Of a stretch of 64,000 nucleotides of DNA, positions 41,965 through 50,146 are shown piece after piece. Within the stretch, counting starts at the first letter, position 1, and each line of letters opens with the position of its first letter. Origin of the DNA: Agromyces rhizosphaerae (GTDB lineage Bacteria; Actinomycetota; Actinomycetes; Actinomycetales; Microbacteriaceae); assembly GCF_027925245.1 (NCBI RefSeq), contig NZ_BSDP01000001.1, positions 2,604,001-2,668,000 of the forward strand, given 5' to 3'. A program made the translations under genes and the position numbers. The notes under the pieces were generated by a model. That model had not been told where the DNA came from and did no database searches. It saw only the letters and a list, made by a program, of their open reading frames with translations.

Positions 41965-41970
41965 CGCGCC

Positions 41971-42972
41971 ATGCCTCCCGTCGTCGCGTTCCTCGCCGGT
42001 CTGGTCGCCCTCGTCGTGGGCGCCGAACTGCTGGTGCGCGGCGGATCGCGCCTCGCCGAGCGGCTCGGCGTCTCGCCCATGGTCGTCGGCGTCACCGTCG
42101 TCGCGTTCGGCACGAGCGTGCCCGAGCTCGCGATCGGCATCGACGCCGCTGTGCAGGGCAGCGGCGCGCTCGTGGTCGGCAACATCGCCGGCACGAACAT
42201 CCTCAACATCCTGCTGATCCTCGGCCTCGTCGCGCTCGTGCGGCCGGTGAAGGTGACGGCGGCCACGCTCCGCGTCGACCTGCCCACGATGGTGGGCGTG
42301 AGCGTGCTCGCGCTGCTGCTCGCGCTCGACGGGACGTACGGGCGCATCGATGGCGGCGTGCTGCTGCTCGTCGGCGTCGCCTACGCGACGGTCATCGTGC
42401 GCGGGGCTCGCCACCAGGCGGCATCCGCCCGTCGTGCCCGCCGGGAGGCGATGACCACCCGCACCGAGACCGGGAGCATCATCTTCGTGCACCCGCCGCG
42501 GCCGTCACCGTGGAAGGCGGTGCGCGACGCGGCGTACGTGGTCGGCGGGCTCGCGGTGATCCTGGTCGGCGCCGACTGGCTGGTGTCGGGCGCCGTCGAC
42601 ATCGCGACCGCGCTCGGCGTCTCCGAGGCCGTCATCGGCCTCACGATCGTCGCGCTCGGCACGTCGGCGCCCGAGCTCGCCACGGCGGTCGTGGCGCTCA
42701 TCCGCGGCGTGCGCGACCTCGCGATCGGCAACCTGCTCGGCAGCAGCATCTACAACCTCGCGCTCGTGCTCGGACTCACCGTGGTGGTCTCGCCCGCGCC
42801 GATCGGCATCGAGCCCGAGATCATCCGGGTCGACCTGCCCGTCATGGTCGCGACGGCCGTCGCGTGCATCCCGGTCTTCGTCAGCGGCAACCGCATCCGC
42901 CGGCTCGAGGGCGCGGCGTTCGTGACGGCGTACTTCGTCTACCTCGCGTACCTGCTGATCGCGCGCACCTAG
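41971..42972 (+). CDS. CaCA-family sodium/calcium exchanger (YrbG-like)
   Basis: 333 residues, two five-helix halves. Each half carries the alpha-repeat motif: VVAFGTSVPELAIGI (about residues 43-57) with GNIAGTNILNILLILG, and IVALGTSAPELATAV (about 228-242) with GNLLGSSIYNLALVLG. It exchanges cations (Na+, Ca2+ or K+) for protons or Na+ across the membrane. A polar loop at 150-180 lies between the halves. Start ATG 41971 has no Shine-Dalgarno of its own, so translation may depend on the preceding 12-codon leader frame. Confidence 0.9.
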   Translation: MPPVVAFLAGLVALVVGAELLVRGGSRLAERLGVSPMVVGVTVVAFGTSVPELAIGIDAAVQGSGALVVGNIAGTNILNILLILGLVALVRPVKVTAATLRVDLPTMVGVSVLALLLALDGTYGRIDGGVLLLVGVAYATVIVRGARHQAASARRARREAMTTRTETGSIIFVHPPRPSPWKAVRDAAYVVGGLAVILVGADWLVSGAVDIATALGVSEAVIGLTIVALGTSAPELATAVVALIRGVRDLAIGNLLGSSIYNLALVLGLTVVVSPAPIGIEPEIIRVDLPVMVATAVACIPVFVSGNRIRRLEGAAFVTAYFVYLAYLLIART

Positions 42973-42977
42973 GGCGA

Positions 42978-42994
42978 GGCGAGCGGATGCCCCG
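42978..42994. repeat. Intergenic GAGCGGATGCCCC element, copy C
   Basis: GGCGAGCGGATGCCCCG between the stop of the antiporter gene and the stop of the converging CoA-binding gene. Same core as the copies at 11941 and 58065. Confidence 0.55.
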
Positions 42995-43026
42995 CCGCCG
43001 GCGTCCGCCCGGCGCTCAGCGTGCCG

Positions 43027-43656
43027 TCAGCGCACCGTCTTGCGGCTCGTGATCTGGCCGGTGTCGAAGCCGAGCAGGTGCAGGCCGCCGTTGAAGCGGG
43101 CGTGCTCGACCTTGAGGCAGCGGTCCATGACCACGGTCAGTCCCTGCTCCTCGCCGTAGTACGCGGCGTCCTGGTTCCAGATGCCGAGCTGCACCCAGAT
43201 GGTCTTCGCGCCTGCCGCGACGACGTCGTCGATCACGCTGGGGATGTCGCTGCCGCGGCGGAACACGTCGACGATGTCGGGCACCTCGGGCAGCGATGCC
43301 AGGTCGGGGTAGACCGGCTGGCCGAGGATCTCGGTCGCGTTCGGGTTCACGAAGTAGACGCGGTAGTCGGTCGACTGCAGCAGGTAGGTCGCCACGAAGT
43401 AGCTCGACCGGGCCGGGTTCGACGAGGCGCCGACGATCGCGACCGACTTCGCCTTCCGGAGGATGCCGAGGCGTTCCTTCGCGTCGGGACCCTCCCACGT
43501 GCGCTGCGAGCGCAGCAGCTTCGCCAGCGGCGAGTTCGCCGGCATCTCGCAGCTCAGGCCGTTGACCAGGCGCACCGTCTCCAGGTCGTCGTTCGAGGCC
43601 GCGGTCGTGCCCGTGGCATCCGTCGCCGTCGTGGCATCCGTCACCGTGCTCATCAT
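43027..43656 (-). CDS. CoA-binding domain protein (YccU-like)
   Basis: 209 residues. After a low-complexity Thr/Ala N-terminus comes a Rossmann CoA-binding domain (about 65-205): KSVAIVGASSNPARSSYFVATYLL, VYFVNPNATEILGQPVYPDLASLPEV and VMDRCLKVEHAR are the family signatures. It probably binds CoA or acyl-CoA. The two ATGs (43656 and 43653) overlap the metY stop; GGAGG suits the second one (6-nt spacing). Coupling to metY suggests a link with methionine or sulphur metabolism. Confidence 0.87.
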   Translation of the reverse strand: MMSTVTDATTATDATGTTAASNDDLETVRLVNGLSCEMPANSPLAKLLRSQRTWEGPDAKERLGILRKAKSVAIVGASSNPARSSYFVATYLLQSTDYRVYFVNPNATEILGQPVYPDLASLPEVPDIVDVFRRGSDIPSVIDDVVAAGAKTIWVQLGIWNQDAAYYGEEQGLTVVMDRCLKVEHARFNGGLHLLGFDTGQITSRKTVR

Positions 43657-44945
43657 TCGCCTCCGGTCGCGGCCGCGAGGGCCTGGTCGAGATCGTCGAT
43701 GATGTCCTCAACGTCTTCGATGCCCACGCTAATCCGCACGACGCCCGGGAGCACGCCGGCGTCCACGAGCTGCTGCTCGGTGAGCTGCGCGTGCGTGGTC
43801 GACGCGGGGTGGATGATGAGCGTCTTCGCGTCGCCGATGTTGGCGAGGTGGCTCGCCAGGTTCACCGACTCGATGAGCTTCTGGCCGACCGCGCGACCGC
43901 CCTTCACCTCGAAGCTGAACACCGAGCCCGGGCCCTTCGGCAGGTACTTCTGCGCGCGGTCGTGGTGCGGGTGGTTCGGCAGGCCGGCCCACCAGACCTG
44001 CGAGACGCGGTCGTCCTGCTCGAGCCACTCGGCGACGGCGCGGGCGTTGTCGACGTGCGCCTGGATGCGGTACGGCAGGGTCTCGACGCCCTGCGCGAGC
44101 AGGAACGCGCTGTGCGGGCTGAGCGCCGGGCCGATGTCGCGCAGCTGCTCGGCGCGGAGCCGGGTGAGGAAGGCGTACTCGCCGAAGTTGCCGTTCCACT
44201 GCAGCCCGCCGTAGCTCGGCACGGGCTGGTTGAACAGCGGGAACTTGTCGGAGTGCCAGTCGAACCGGCCCGACTCGACGACCACGCCGCCGAGGGTCGT
44301 GCCGTGGCCGCCGATGAACTTCGTGGCCGAGTGGGTGACGATGTCGGCGCCCCACTCGATCGGGCGGTTGAGGTACGGGGTCGCGATGGTCGAGTCGACG
44401 ATGAACGGCACGCCGGCAGCGCGGGCGACGTCGGCGAGGCCCTCGAGGTCGGCGATCTCGCCCGACGGGTTCGCGACGGTCTCGACGAACAGCGCCTTGG
44501 TCTGGTCGGTGATCGCGGCGGCGTAGTCGGCCGGGTCGGAGGACTGCACGAAGGTGGTCTCGATGCCGAAGCGGCGCAGCGTCACGTCGAGCTGGGTGAT
44601 CGAGCCGCCGTAGAGGTTGGCGGATGCCACGATGTGGTCGCCCGCCCCGGCGAGGCTCGCGAAGGTGATGTACTGCGCGCTCAGGCCGCTCGCCGTGGCG
44701 ACCGCGCCGAGGCCGCCTTCGAGGCTCGCGACGCGCTCCTCGAAGCTCGCCACCGTGGGGTTCGCGAGGCGCGAGTAGATGTTGCCGTACTTCTGCAGCG
44801 CGAATCGGGCGGCCGCATCCGCGGTGTCGTCGAAGACGAACGCCGTCGACTGGTGGATGGGCAGCGCCCTGCTGCCGTGCACCGCGTCGGGGATGTTCCC
44901 GGCGTGGATCGCACGCGTCTTGAAGCCGTATTCGCGGTCTGCCAT
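43653..44945 (-). CDS. metY: O-acetylhomoserine/O-acetylserine sulfhydrylase (MetY-type)
   Basis: 430 residues of the Cys/Met-metabolism PLP-enzyme family. Landmarks: FKTRAIHAGNIPD (1-20), YSRLANPTVASFEERVASLEGG near 60, and the PLP lysine in VTHSATKFIGGHG near 209. The N-terminal and QWNGNFGEYAFL regions fit O-acetylhomoserine sulfhydrylase rather than cystathionine synthase. It makes homocysteine from O-acetylhomoserine and sulphide. ATG 44945 has TAGGTT 7 nt upstream and no Shine-Dalgarno. Confidence 0.9.
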   Translation of the reverse strand: MADREYGFKTRAIHAGNIPDAVHGSRALPIHQSTAFVFDDTADAAARFALQKYGNIYSRLANPTVASFEERVASLEGGLGAVATASGLSAQYITFASLAGAGDHIVASANLYGGSITQLDVTLRRFGIETTFVQSSDPADYAAAITDQTKALFVETVANPSGEIADLEGLADVARAAGVPFIVDSTIATPYLNRPIEWGADIVTHSATKFIGGHGTTLGGVVVESGRFDWHSDKFPLFNQPVPSYGGLQWNGNFGEYAFLTRLRAEQLRDIGPALSPHSAFLLAQGVETLPYRIQAHVDNARAVAEWLEQDDRVSQVWWAGLPNHPHHDRAQKYLPKGPGSVFSFEVKGGRAVGQKLIESVNLASHLANIGDAKTLIIHPASTTHAQLTEQQLVDAGVLPGVVRISVGIEDVEDIIDDLDQALAAATGGE

Positions 44946-45046
44946 GCGGACCAACCTAGCGGCGGGCGCGGGCGGCGCCGGACGCCCGCGTAATCGGGCG
45001 AAACGCGAGGGCCGCTCGGGCCCGTGGCGACCGCGCGGCCCGGCCG

Positions 45047-45134
45047 TGTGCGCGGATGCGGAGATGCCGCGCGACACGCCGATGGCGCCGTGTCTGTGGC
45101 GGCGTGTCACCGCGGATCTCCGCATCCGCGCACA
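45047..45134. repeat. Large imperfect inverted repeat
   Basis: Left arm 45047-45080 and right arm 45101-45134, 34 bp each with a 20-bp loop. The outer 19 bp (TGTGCGCGGATGCGGAGAT and its complement) are perfect, and the inner 8 bp (GACACGCC/GGCGTGTC) match too. It lies between the isochorismatase stop and the metY start on the minus strand. No T-tract follows, so a classic terminator is unlikely. Confidence 0.7.
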
Positions 45135-45155
45135 GGAGGTGCTGCCCGTTCGGGG

Positions 45156-45707
45156 TCAGACGAGGTCGTCGGTGGCGGCGATGCGGGCGAAGCCGCCGCC
45201 CTGGAGGTTCACGGCCGTGGCCGTGGCGAGCTCGTCGGCCGTCAGGCGCATGCCCGCGGGGCCCTCGAGGTCGAACGTGTGGGTCGCGTCGAGCGCGACG
45301 GTCACGTCGAAGCCGAGGTTGCCGCCGACGCGCGCGGTCGTCTCGACGCACTGGTTCGTCTGCACGCCGCAGAGCACGATGCGCCGGATGCCCCGGGCCC
45401 GCAGCCACCCCTCGAGGTCGGGCTCGCCGTGGAAGGCCGAGTTCACGTGCTTCGTGACGAGCAGCTCGTGCGCCGCACCGGCCACGAACGGGCGCAGGTC
45501 GTTGCCCGGCTGCCCCGGACGCAGCGGCGACGCGTTCTCGACCGAGTCGTGGCGCACGAGCACGACCGGCCGCGAGGCATCCGCCCATGCAGTCAGCAGC
45601 CGCTCGATGTTCGCCTCGGCGCCGGGCGCGTTGCGCGGTCCCCACCGCGGGTCGTCGAACCCCTGCTGCACATCGATCACGATCAGGGCCGTCTCGTCCT
45701 CCGCCAT
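45156..45707 (-). CDS. Isochorismatase-family cysteine hydrolase
   Basis: 183 residues. Catalytic triad visible: D10-region ALIVIDVQQGFDD, Lys in LLVTKHVNSAFHG, Cys in VLCGVQTNQCVETTAR. The family includes nicotinamidases, N-carbamoylsarcosine amidases and isochorismatases; the sequence does not separate them. I take ATG 45707 (GAGGAT exactly 6 nt upstream); ATG 45734 adds nine residues without similarity. Confidence 0.9.
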   Translation of the reverse strand: MAEDETALIVIDVQQGFDDPRWGPRNAPGAEANIERLLTAWADASRPVVLVRHDSVENASPLRPGQPGNDLRPFVAGAAHELLVTKHVNSAFHGEPDLEGWLRARGIRRIVLCGVQTNQCVETTARVGGNLGFDVTVALDATHTFDLEGPAGMRLTADELATATAVNLQGGGFARIAATDDLV

Positions 45708-45843
45708 GCCCCCATCCTCTGCGGTATGGGGCACTTTTCAGGAGGTGCGGCTGGCGCCGCGCAAGAATTGGCTGGAAGTCGGGGCAGGACGGCCGGAATC
45801 GGCCTGATGCGGCCGGGATACCGGTGGGATGCGCGGCGGGCCG

Positions 45844-45858
45844 TTCAGGCTTCCTGAA
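45844..45858. promoter_or_regulatory. Palindrome TTCAGG-CTT-CCTGAA
   Basis: A perfect 6-bp inverted repeat with a 3-bp centre about 35 bp upstream of the small gene starting at 45891. It looks like an operator or repressor site, but no regulator is assigned. Confidence 0.35.
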
Positions 45859-45890
45859 TTGTGCAACCCGGTCTCTGCCAAGCTTGCCCA

Positions 45891-46232
45891 GTGCAGATCG
45901 TCAGGAGTGGGCACTGGCTCTACGCCAACGCGGTGATGCAGCCGGTCGACATCGTCGGCCTGCCCTTCGATTTCTGGTTCGAGCTCGCGAAGGCTGATGG
46001 GCAGTTGGAGGCCGACGAAGAATCGAGTCCACTCGGCGAGGGCGGCCTGCTGTACTACGTGCGCTTCCGCCACGCCGGTGACTCGACTGAGCCGACGTGG
46101 CCGGACTCCGTGGGTTACTCGACGATCGAAGCCGCGATGCGCGCCGCCCGGAACTCCGTGGCTGCAGTCATCCACTGGGATCAGCATGGTGCACAGGCGA
46201 GCGACCGGGCTGCTGCGTCGAACGAGACCTAG
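45891..46232 (+). CDS. Hypothetical protein, 113 aa
   Basis: I take GTG 45891 (MQIVRSGHWLY), with CAAGCT exactly 6 nt upstream. The body has FDFWFELAKADGQLEADEESSPL and LLYYVRF, a compact soluble protein with no membrane segment; I recognise no family. Its composition is less GC-extreme than neighbours. Its TAG stop shares the tetramer CTAG (46229-46232) with the opposing stop of the mannosyltransferase gene. Confidence 0.55.
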   Translation: MQIVRSGHWLYANAVMQPVDIVGLPFDFWFELAKADGQLEADEESSPLGEGGLLYYVRFRHAGDSTEPTWPDSVGYSTIEAAMRAARNSVAAVIHWDQHGAQASDRAAASNET

Positions 46233-47962
46233 CTCCAGCCGGGGAGCCAGAGGTGGAGCCGCCAGAACGTCTCGAGCATGGGGATGCCGGTCCACATCGG
46301 GTAGAAGAACGCCGAGACGAGCACGACGAACACCGTGTAGACCGCGATCACGCCGATGCCGCGGTCGCGCTTCCACCACGGGTCGTCGCGGCTGCCGAGG
46401 ATGCAGTGCGCCGCGTAGCCGAGCGCGAGGAACGTGAACGGCTGGAACGCGATCGAGTAGAACTGGAACACCGTGCGGTCGAGGTACGCCAGCCACGGCA
46501 GGTACCCGGCGCCCGCGCCCACCAGGATCGCCGCGACCTGCCACTCGCGGTACCGCACGAGGCGGTACAGCAGGTACCCGACCGCGAGCAGCGCGCCCCA
46601 CCAGAGCAGCGGGTTGCCGAGGCCCGTGATGACCTCCCGGCAGTCGTCGGCCTCACAGGCATCCGACGCGAAGGACAGGTACATCGCGACGGGGCGGATC
46701 ATCAGCAGCCAGGTCAACGGGCTCGACTGCCACGGATGCTCCGAGGCCAGCCCCACGTGGTAGCCGTACGCCGACTCGTGGTAGTGCCAGAGCGACTGGA
46801 TCGCCGGTGGTATCCACTCGAGCTGCGCACCGATCGCGTTGGCGGGGTCGTCGGCCCAGTCGCGGTAGTAGCCGCCGTCGGTCAGGAGCCATCCGGTCCA
46901 GCTCGCGAGGTAGACGACGAAGGCGACCGGCACGAGCAGCAGGAACGTGATAGGGCCCTGCTTCAGGATGCCGCCGCTCAGCCAGAACGGCACGCCGAGG
47001 CGTCGCCGGGCCAGCGAGTCGACGAGCACGAGGTACAGGCCGAACGCCGCGAGGAACCAGACGCCGGACCACTTCACCGCACAGGCCGCACCGAACGCGG
47101 CCCCGGCGGCGATCACCCAGGGCCGGTTCCACATCGCGGGGCCGACCGCCGACTCGCGGCTGCCCGAGCGCGCCGCGACGACCCGGTGCGAGAGGCGCTG
47201 CCAGGTCCAGTCGCGATCGAGCACGACGAACCAGAACCCGAGCAGCGCGAACAGCATGAGCCAGCCGTCGAGCAGCGCGACGCGCGACATCACGATCGCG
47301 TTGCCGTCGATCGCCAGGAACAGCCCGGTCAACACCGCCGCCACGGTCGAGCCCGTGAGCCGGCGCGCGACCATCATCACGACGAACACCGCGATGGTGC
47401 CGGCGAGCGCCGTCGTCGCCCGCCACCAGAAGGCGGCCTCGGCGCCGAACGCGGCCATGCCGAGCCCGATCAGCCACTTCCCGAGCGGCGGGTGCACGAC
47501 GTACGACCCCTCCTCGAGGTAGGTGTCGTTCTCCCCGTTCGCGAACCCCTCGTCGGCCCCCTCGGGCCAGCGCGCCTCGTAGCCGAGGTTCCAGAGCGTC
47601 CACGCGTCCTTCACGTAGTACGTCTCGTCGAAGATGATCTGCTGCGGGTGCCCGAGGTTCCAGAACCGCAGCACCGCGGCGACGAGCGTCACGGCGATCG
47701 GCGCGCCCCAGTACCAGAGCCACCGGCGGGCCGGGGTCGAGACCACGCGCTCCCACCAGGCGTCGAGCGCGCTGCCGCGCAGGTCGTCGTCATCGTCGGA
47801 TGCCCCGGAGCCGGCCGCGCCCTCGGCGGCGCGGGCGTCGCGGGTGACCAGCATCGACTCGGGCAGCGCGAGTCCGGGAACCGGGGGCTCCCGCCGTGCC
47901 GGGCCGTCGGGGCGCGCCTCGGCCGCGCCCGTGTCCGGGCCGTCGGCGTCCTCGGCTGCCAT
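46229..47962 (-). CDS. Protein O-mannosyltransferase (PMT family, GT39)
   Basis: 577 residues, about ten helices. The acidic pair in FDETYYVKDAW near residue 115 is the PMT catalytic motif; VVHPPLGKWLIGLG and ALLDGWLML follow. The C-terminal part (WTGIPMLETFWRLHLWLPGW) is typical of actinobacterial Pmt. It transfers mannose from polyprenyl phosphate to Ser/Thr of exported proteins at the outer face of the membrane. N-terminal 60 residues are disordered and acidic. TAGCAT lies 8 nt before ATG 47962. Divergent from rsmI. Confidence 0.92.
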   Translation of the reverse strand: MAAEDADGPDTGAAEARPDGPARREPPVPGLALPESMLVTRDARAAEGAAGSGASDDDDDLRGSALDAWWERVVSTPARRWLWYWGAPIAVTLVAAVLRFWNLGHPQQIIFDETYYVKDAWTLWNLGYEARWPEGADEGFANGENDTYLEEGSYVVHPPLGKWLIGLGMAAFGAEAAFWWRATTALAGTIAVFVVMMVARRLTGSTVAAVLTGLFLAIDGNAIVMSRVALLDGWLMLFALLGFWFVVLDRDWTWQRLSHRVVAARSGSRESAVGPAMWNRPWVIAAGAAFGAACAVKWSGVWFLAAFGLYLVLVDSLARRRLGVPFWLSGGILKQGPITFLLLVPVAFVVYLASWTGWLLTDGGYYRDWADDPANAIGAQLEWIPPAIQSLWHYHESAYGYHVGLASEHPWQSSPLTWLLMIRPVAMYLSFASDACEADDCREVITGLGNPLLWWGALLAVGYLLYRLVRYREWQVAAILVGAGAGYLPWLAYLDRTVFQFYSIAFQPFTFLALGYAAHCILGSRDDPWWKRDRGIGVIAVYTVFVVLVSAFFYPMWTGIPMLETFWRLHLWLPGWS

Positions 47963-48036
47963 CGGGCATCATGCTAGGCCACGCGTGTTGCGGCGCGGTC
48001 ACGCACCGCGGGGGCTCGGCGGGCACGGCGCTCGCC

Positions 48037-48053
48037 GGAGGCATCCGCTCGCC
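48037..48053. repeat. Intergenic GGAGGCATCCGCTCGCC element, copy F
   Basis: GGAGGCATCCGCTCGCC in the spacer between the divergent mannosyltransferase and rsmI genes. It is a partial match to the recurring element. Confidence 0.4.
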
Positions 48054-48082
48054 AGCGCCCCGCGGTCGGGCAGACTGGGGGC

Positions 48083-48907
48083 GTGATCATCCTCGCCGCC
48101 ACACCGATCGGCAACCTCGGCGACGCCTCGCCCAGGCTGCGCGACGCGCTCGCACAGGCGACCGTGGTGGCGTCCGAGGACACCCGCGTCACGCAGCGGC
48201 TGCTCGCGGCGCTCGGCATCGCGAACCGGCCGCGCCTCATCCCGCTGCACGAGCACAACGAGCGCGCCCGCGCCGCCGAGATCGTCGACCACGCGCGCGA
48301 TTCCGACGTGCTGGTGCTGACCGACGCGGGCATGCCCACGGTCTCCGACCCGGGCTTCCCGCTCGTGGAGGCGGCCATCGCGGCGGACGTCCAGGTCACC
48401 TGCATCCCCGGACCGAGCGCCGTGGTGACCGCCCTCGCGCTCTCGGGCCTGCCGACCGACCGGTTCGCGTTCGAGGGGTTCCTGCCGCGCAAGCACGGCG
48501 ACCGCGCACGTCGGCTCGCCGACCTCGCCGACGACCCGCGCACGCTCGTCTTCTTCGAGGCGCCGAGCCGAATCCACGCCGGGCTCGCCGACCTCGCCGA
48601 GGCGTTCGGCGGCGACCGTCGCGCCGCGGTCGCCCGCGAGCTCACCAAGCTGCACGAGGAGGTGCGCCGCGGCCCGCTCGACGAGCTCGCGGAGTGGGCC
48701 GGGCACGGCGTGCGCGGCGAGATCTGCATCGTCGTCGCCGGGGCCGAGCCGAAGCAGGCGGATGCCGCGGAGGCCCTTGCCCGCGTGCAGGCGCTCGTCG
48801 CCGGCGGGGAACGCCTGAAGCACGCGGCCGCCGAGGTCGCGGCCGACACGGGGCTCGGCAAGCGCGAGCTGTACGAGGCCGCGCTCGCCGCGCGCGACGG
48901 TCGCTGA
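48083..48907 (+). CDS. rsmI: 16S rRNA 2'-O-ribose C1402 methyltransferase RsmI
   Basis: 274 residues. It starts IILAATPIGNLGDASPRL, and the tetrapyrrole-methylase-type SAM fold continues with EDTRVTQRLL, VLTDAGMPTVSDPGFPLV and PGPSAVVTALALSGLP. It methylates the ribose of C1402 in 16S rRNA of the decoding centre. GTG 48083 has CAGACT 6 nt upstream, suggesting leaderless translation. Nearby rsmA modifies the same rRNA. Confidence 0.94.
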   Translation: MIILAATPIGNLGDASPRLRDALAQATVVASEDTRVTQRLLAALGIANRPRLIPLHEHNERARAAEIVDHARDSDVLVLTDAGMPTVSDPGFPLVEAAIAADVQVTCIPGPSAVVTALALSGLPTDRFAFEGFLPRKHGDRARRLADLADDPRTLVFFEAPSRIHAGLADLAEAFGGDRRAAVARELTKLHEEVRRGPLDELAEWAGHGVRGEICIVVAGAEPKQADAAEALARVQALVAGGERLKHAAAEVAADTGLGKRELYEAALAARDGR

Positions 48908-49006
48908 GCGTCCCTCGCGAATCTCCACCGATTCCCAGCCCGATGGCCCTCGAAAGGGGGACAATAGGGGGTGGAGGCACCGGACAACGCAAGTTGGAGG
49001 TGCGTG

Positions 49007-50104
49007 ATGGCACAGGCAGTTCAGTTCAACAGGTTCGGCGGCCCGGAAGTGCTCGAGGTCGTCGACATCGATGCGCCCAGGCCCGGCCCGGGTGAAGTGC
49101 TCGTCGAGGTGGTCGCATCCGGGGTGAACCCGGTCGAGACCGCTCGTCGCCGCGGCGTGCACCCCGATCGATCGCCGGTCAGCTTCCCGGCGGGCGAGGG
49201 GCGCGACCTCGCGGGCATCGTCGCCGCGGTCGGCCCGGGGGTGACGCGCTTCCAGCCGAACGACTCGGTCATGGGATGGGCCGAGGGCGCCCAGGCGACG
49301 TTCGTCGTCGCGCCCGAGTCGCAGCTCATGCGCAAGCCCCCGCACGTCGAGTGGGAGGTCGCGGGCTCGCTGTACGTGGCCGGCACCACGGCGTGGGGCG
49401 CGCTGCGCCAGACCGGCGTGGGCGAGGGCGACACGGTCGTGATCACGGCCGCTGCGGGCGGGCTCGGCTGCATCGCCGCGCAGCTCGCCGTGCTGCGGGG
49501 CGCGACCGTGTTCGGCACGTCCATTCCCGAGCGGTTCGACTTCCTGCGGCAGCTCGGCGTGCGCCCGCTCGCCTACGGCGACGACCTCGCCGCCCGCGTG
49601 CGGGCCGAGGCGCCGGGCGGCGTCGACGCGTTCATCGACTTCCTCGGCACCGGCGACGTGGCCGCCGCCGAGGAGCTCGGCGTGCCGCCGCAGCGCATCA
49701 CCACGCTCACCGACTGGGACGCGGTCGACGAGCGCGGCGTGGGGCGGGCGGCCGCGGGCGACATGGTCACGCTCGAACGGGTCGCGAGGCTCGTCGAGCA
49801 GCGGCAGATCCGCCTGCCCGTCGCCGACATCTTCCCGCTCGAGCGCGTGCAGGACGCCTACCGGGCGATGGAGAAGCGCGATGCGCCGGGCAAGATCGTG
49901 ATCGGCATGCAGCTCGTGGAATACGCCGGGCAGAAGGTGCGCGGGCCGGCGATCAAGGAGCAGGAGTCGACGCTCGACGTGCCGACCGAGCACGAGCACA
50001 TGGTGGTGCAGGAGCAGCTGCCGCCGGTGGTCGCGAGCCCGAAGTCGCACGCCGATCGCGTGGCCGGAGCCGGCGGCGGGGGAGGGCGCTCCGCCGCGAG
50101 GTAA
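49007..50104 (+). CDS. Zinc-independent NADPH:quinone reductase-type alcohol dehydrogenase
   Basis: 365 residues. Core medium-chain dehydrogenase: EVLVEVVASGVNPVETARR, GEGRDLAGIVAAVG, the cofactor motif VVITAAAGGLGCIAAQLA near residue 145 and the end FPLERVQDAYRAMEKRDAPGKIVIGM. No zinc cysteines are present. After residue 305 there is an additional tail of about 60 residues (EYAGQKVRG..., Gly/Ala-rich end) not typical of the family. ATG 49007 has GGAGG 6 nt upstream, a normal ribosome-binding site. Confidence 0.85.
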   Translation: MAQAVQFNRFGGPEVLEVVDIDAPRPGPGEVLVEVVASGVNPVETARRRGVHPDRSPVSFPAGEGRDLAGIVAAVGPGVTRFQPNDSVMGWAEGAQATFVVAPESQLMRKPPHVEWEVAGSLYVAGTTAWGALRQTGVGEGDTVVITAAAGGLGCIAAQLAVLRGATVFGTSIPERFDFLRQLGVRPLAYGDDLAARVRAEAPGGVDAFIDFLGTGDVAAAEELGVPPQRITTLTDWDAVDERGVGRAAAGDMVTLERVARLVEQRQIRLPVADIFPLERVQDAYRAMEKRDAPGKIVIGMQLVEYAGQKVRGPAIKEQESTLDVPTEHEHMVVQEQLPPVVASPKSHADRVAGAGGGGGRSAAR

Positions 50105-50146
50105 CACGGGTCTGGGGGCATCCGTCGCCCCAATAGAATCGAGGGC

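Noticed and set aside
44946..45155. Riboswitch or T-box before metY
   Set aside because: TAGGTT is only 7 nt from the ATG, leaving no leader for a riboswitch; the hairpin lies upstream of that promoter.
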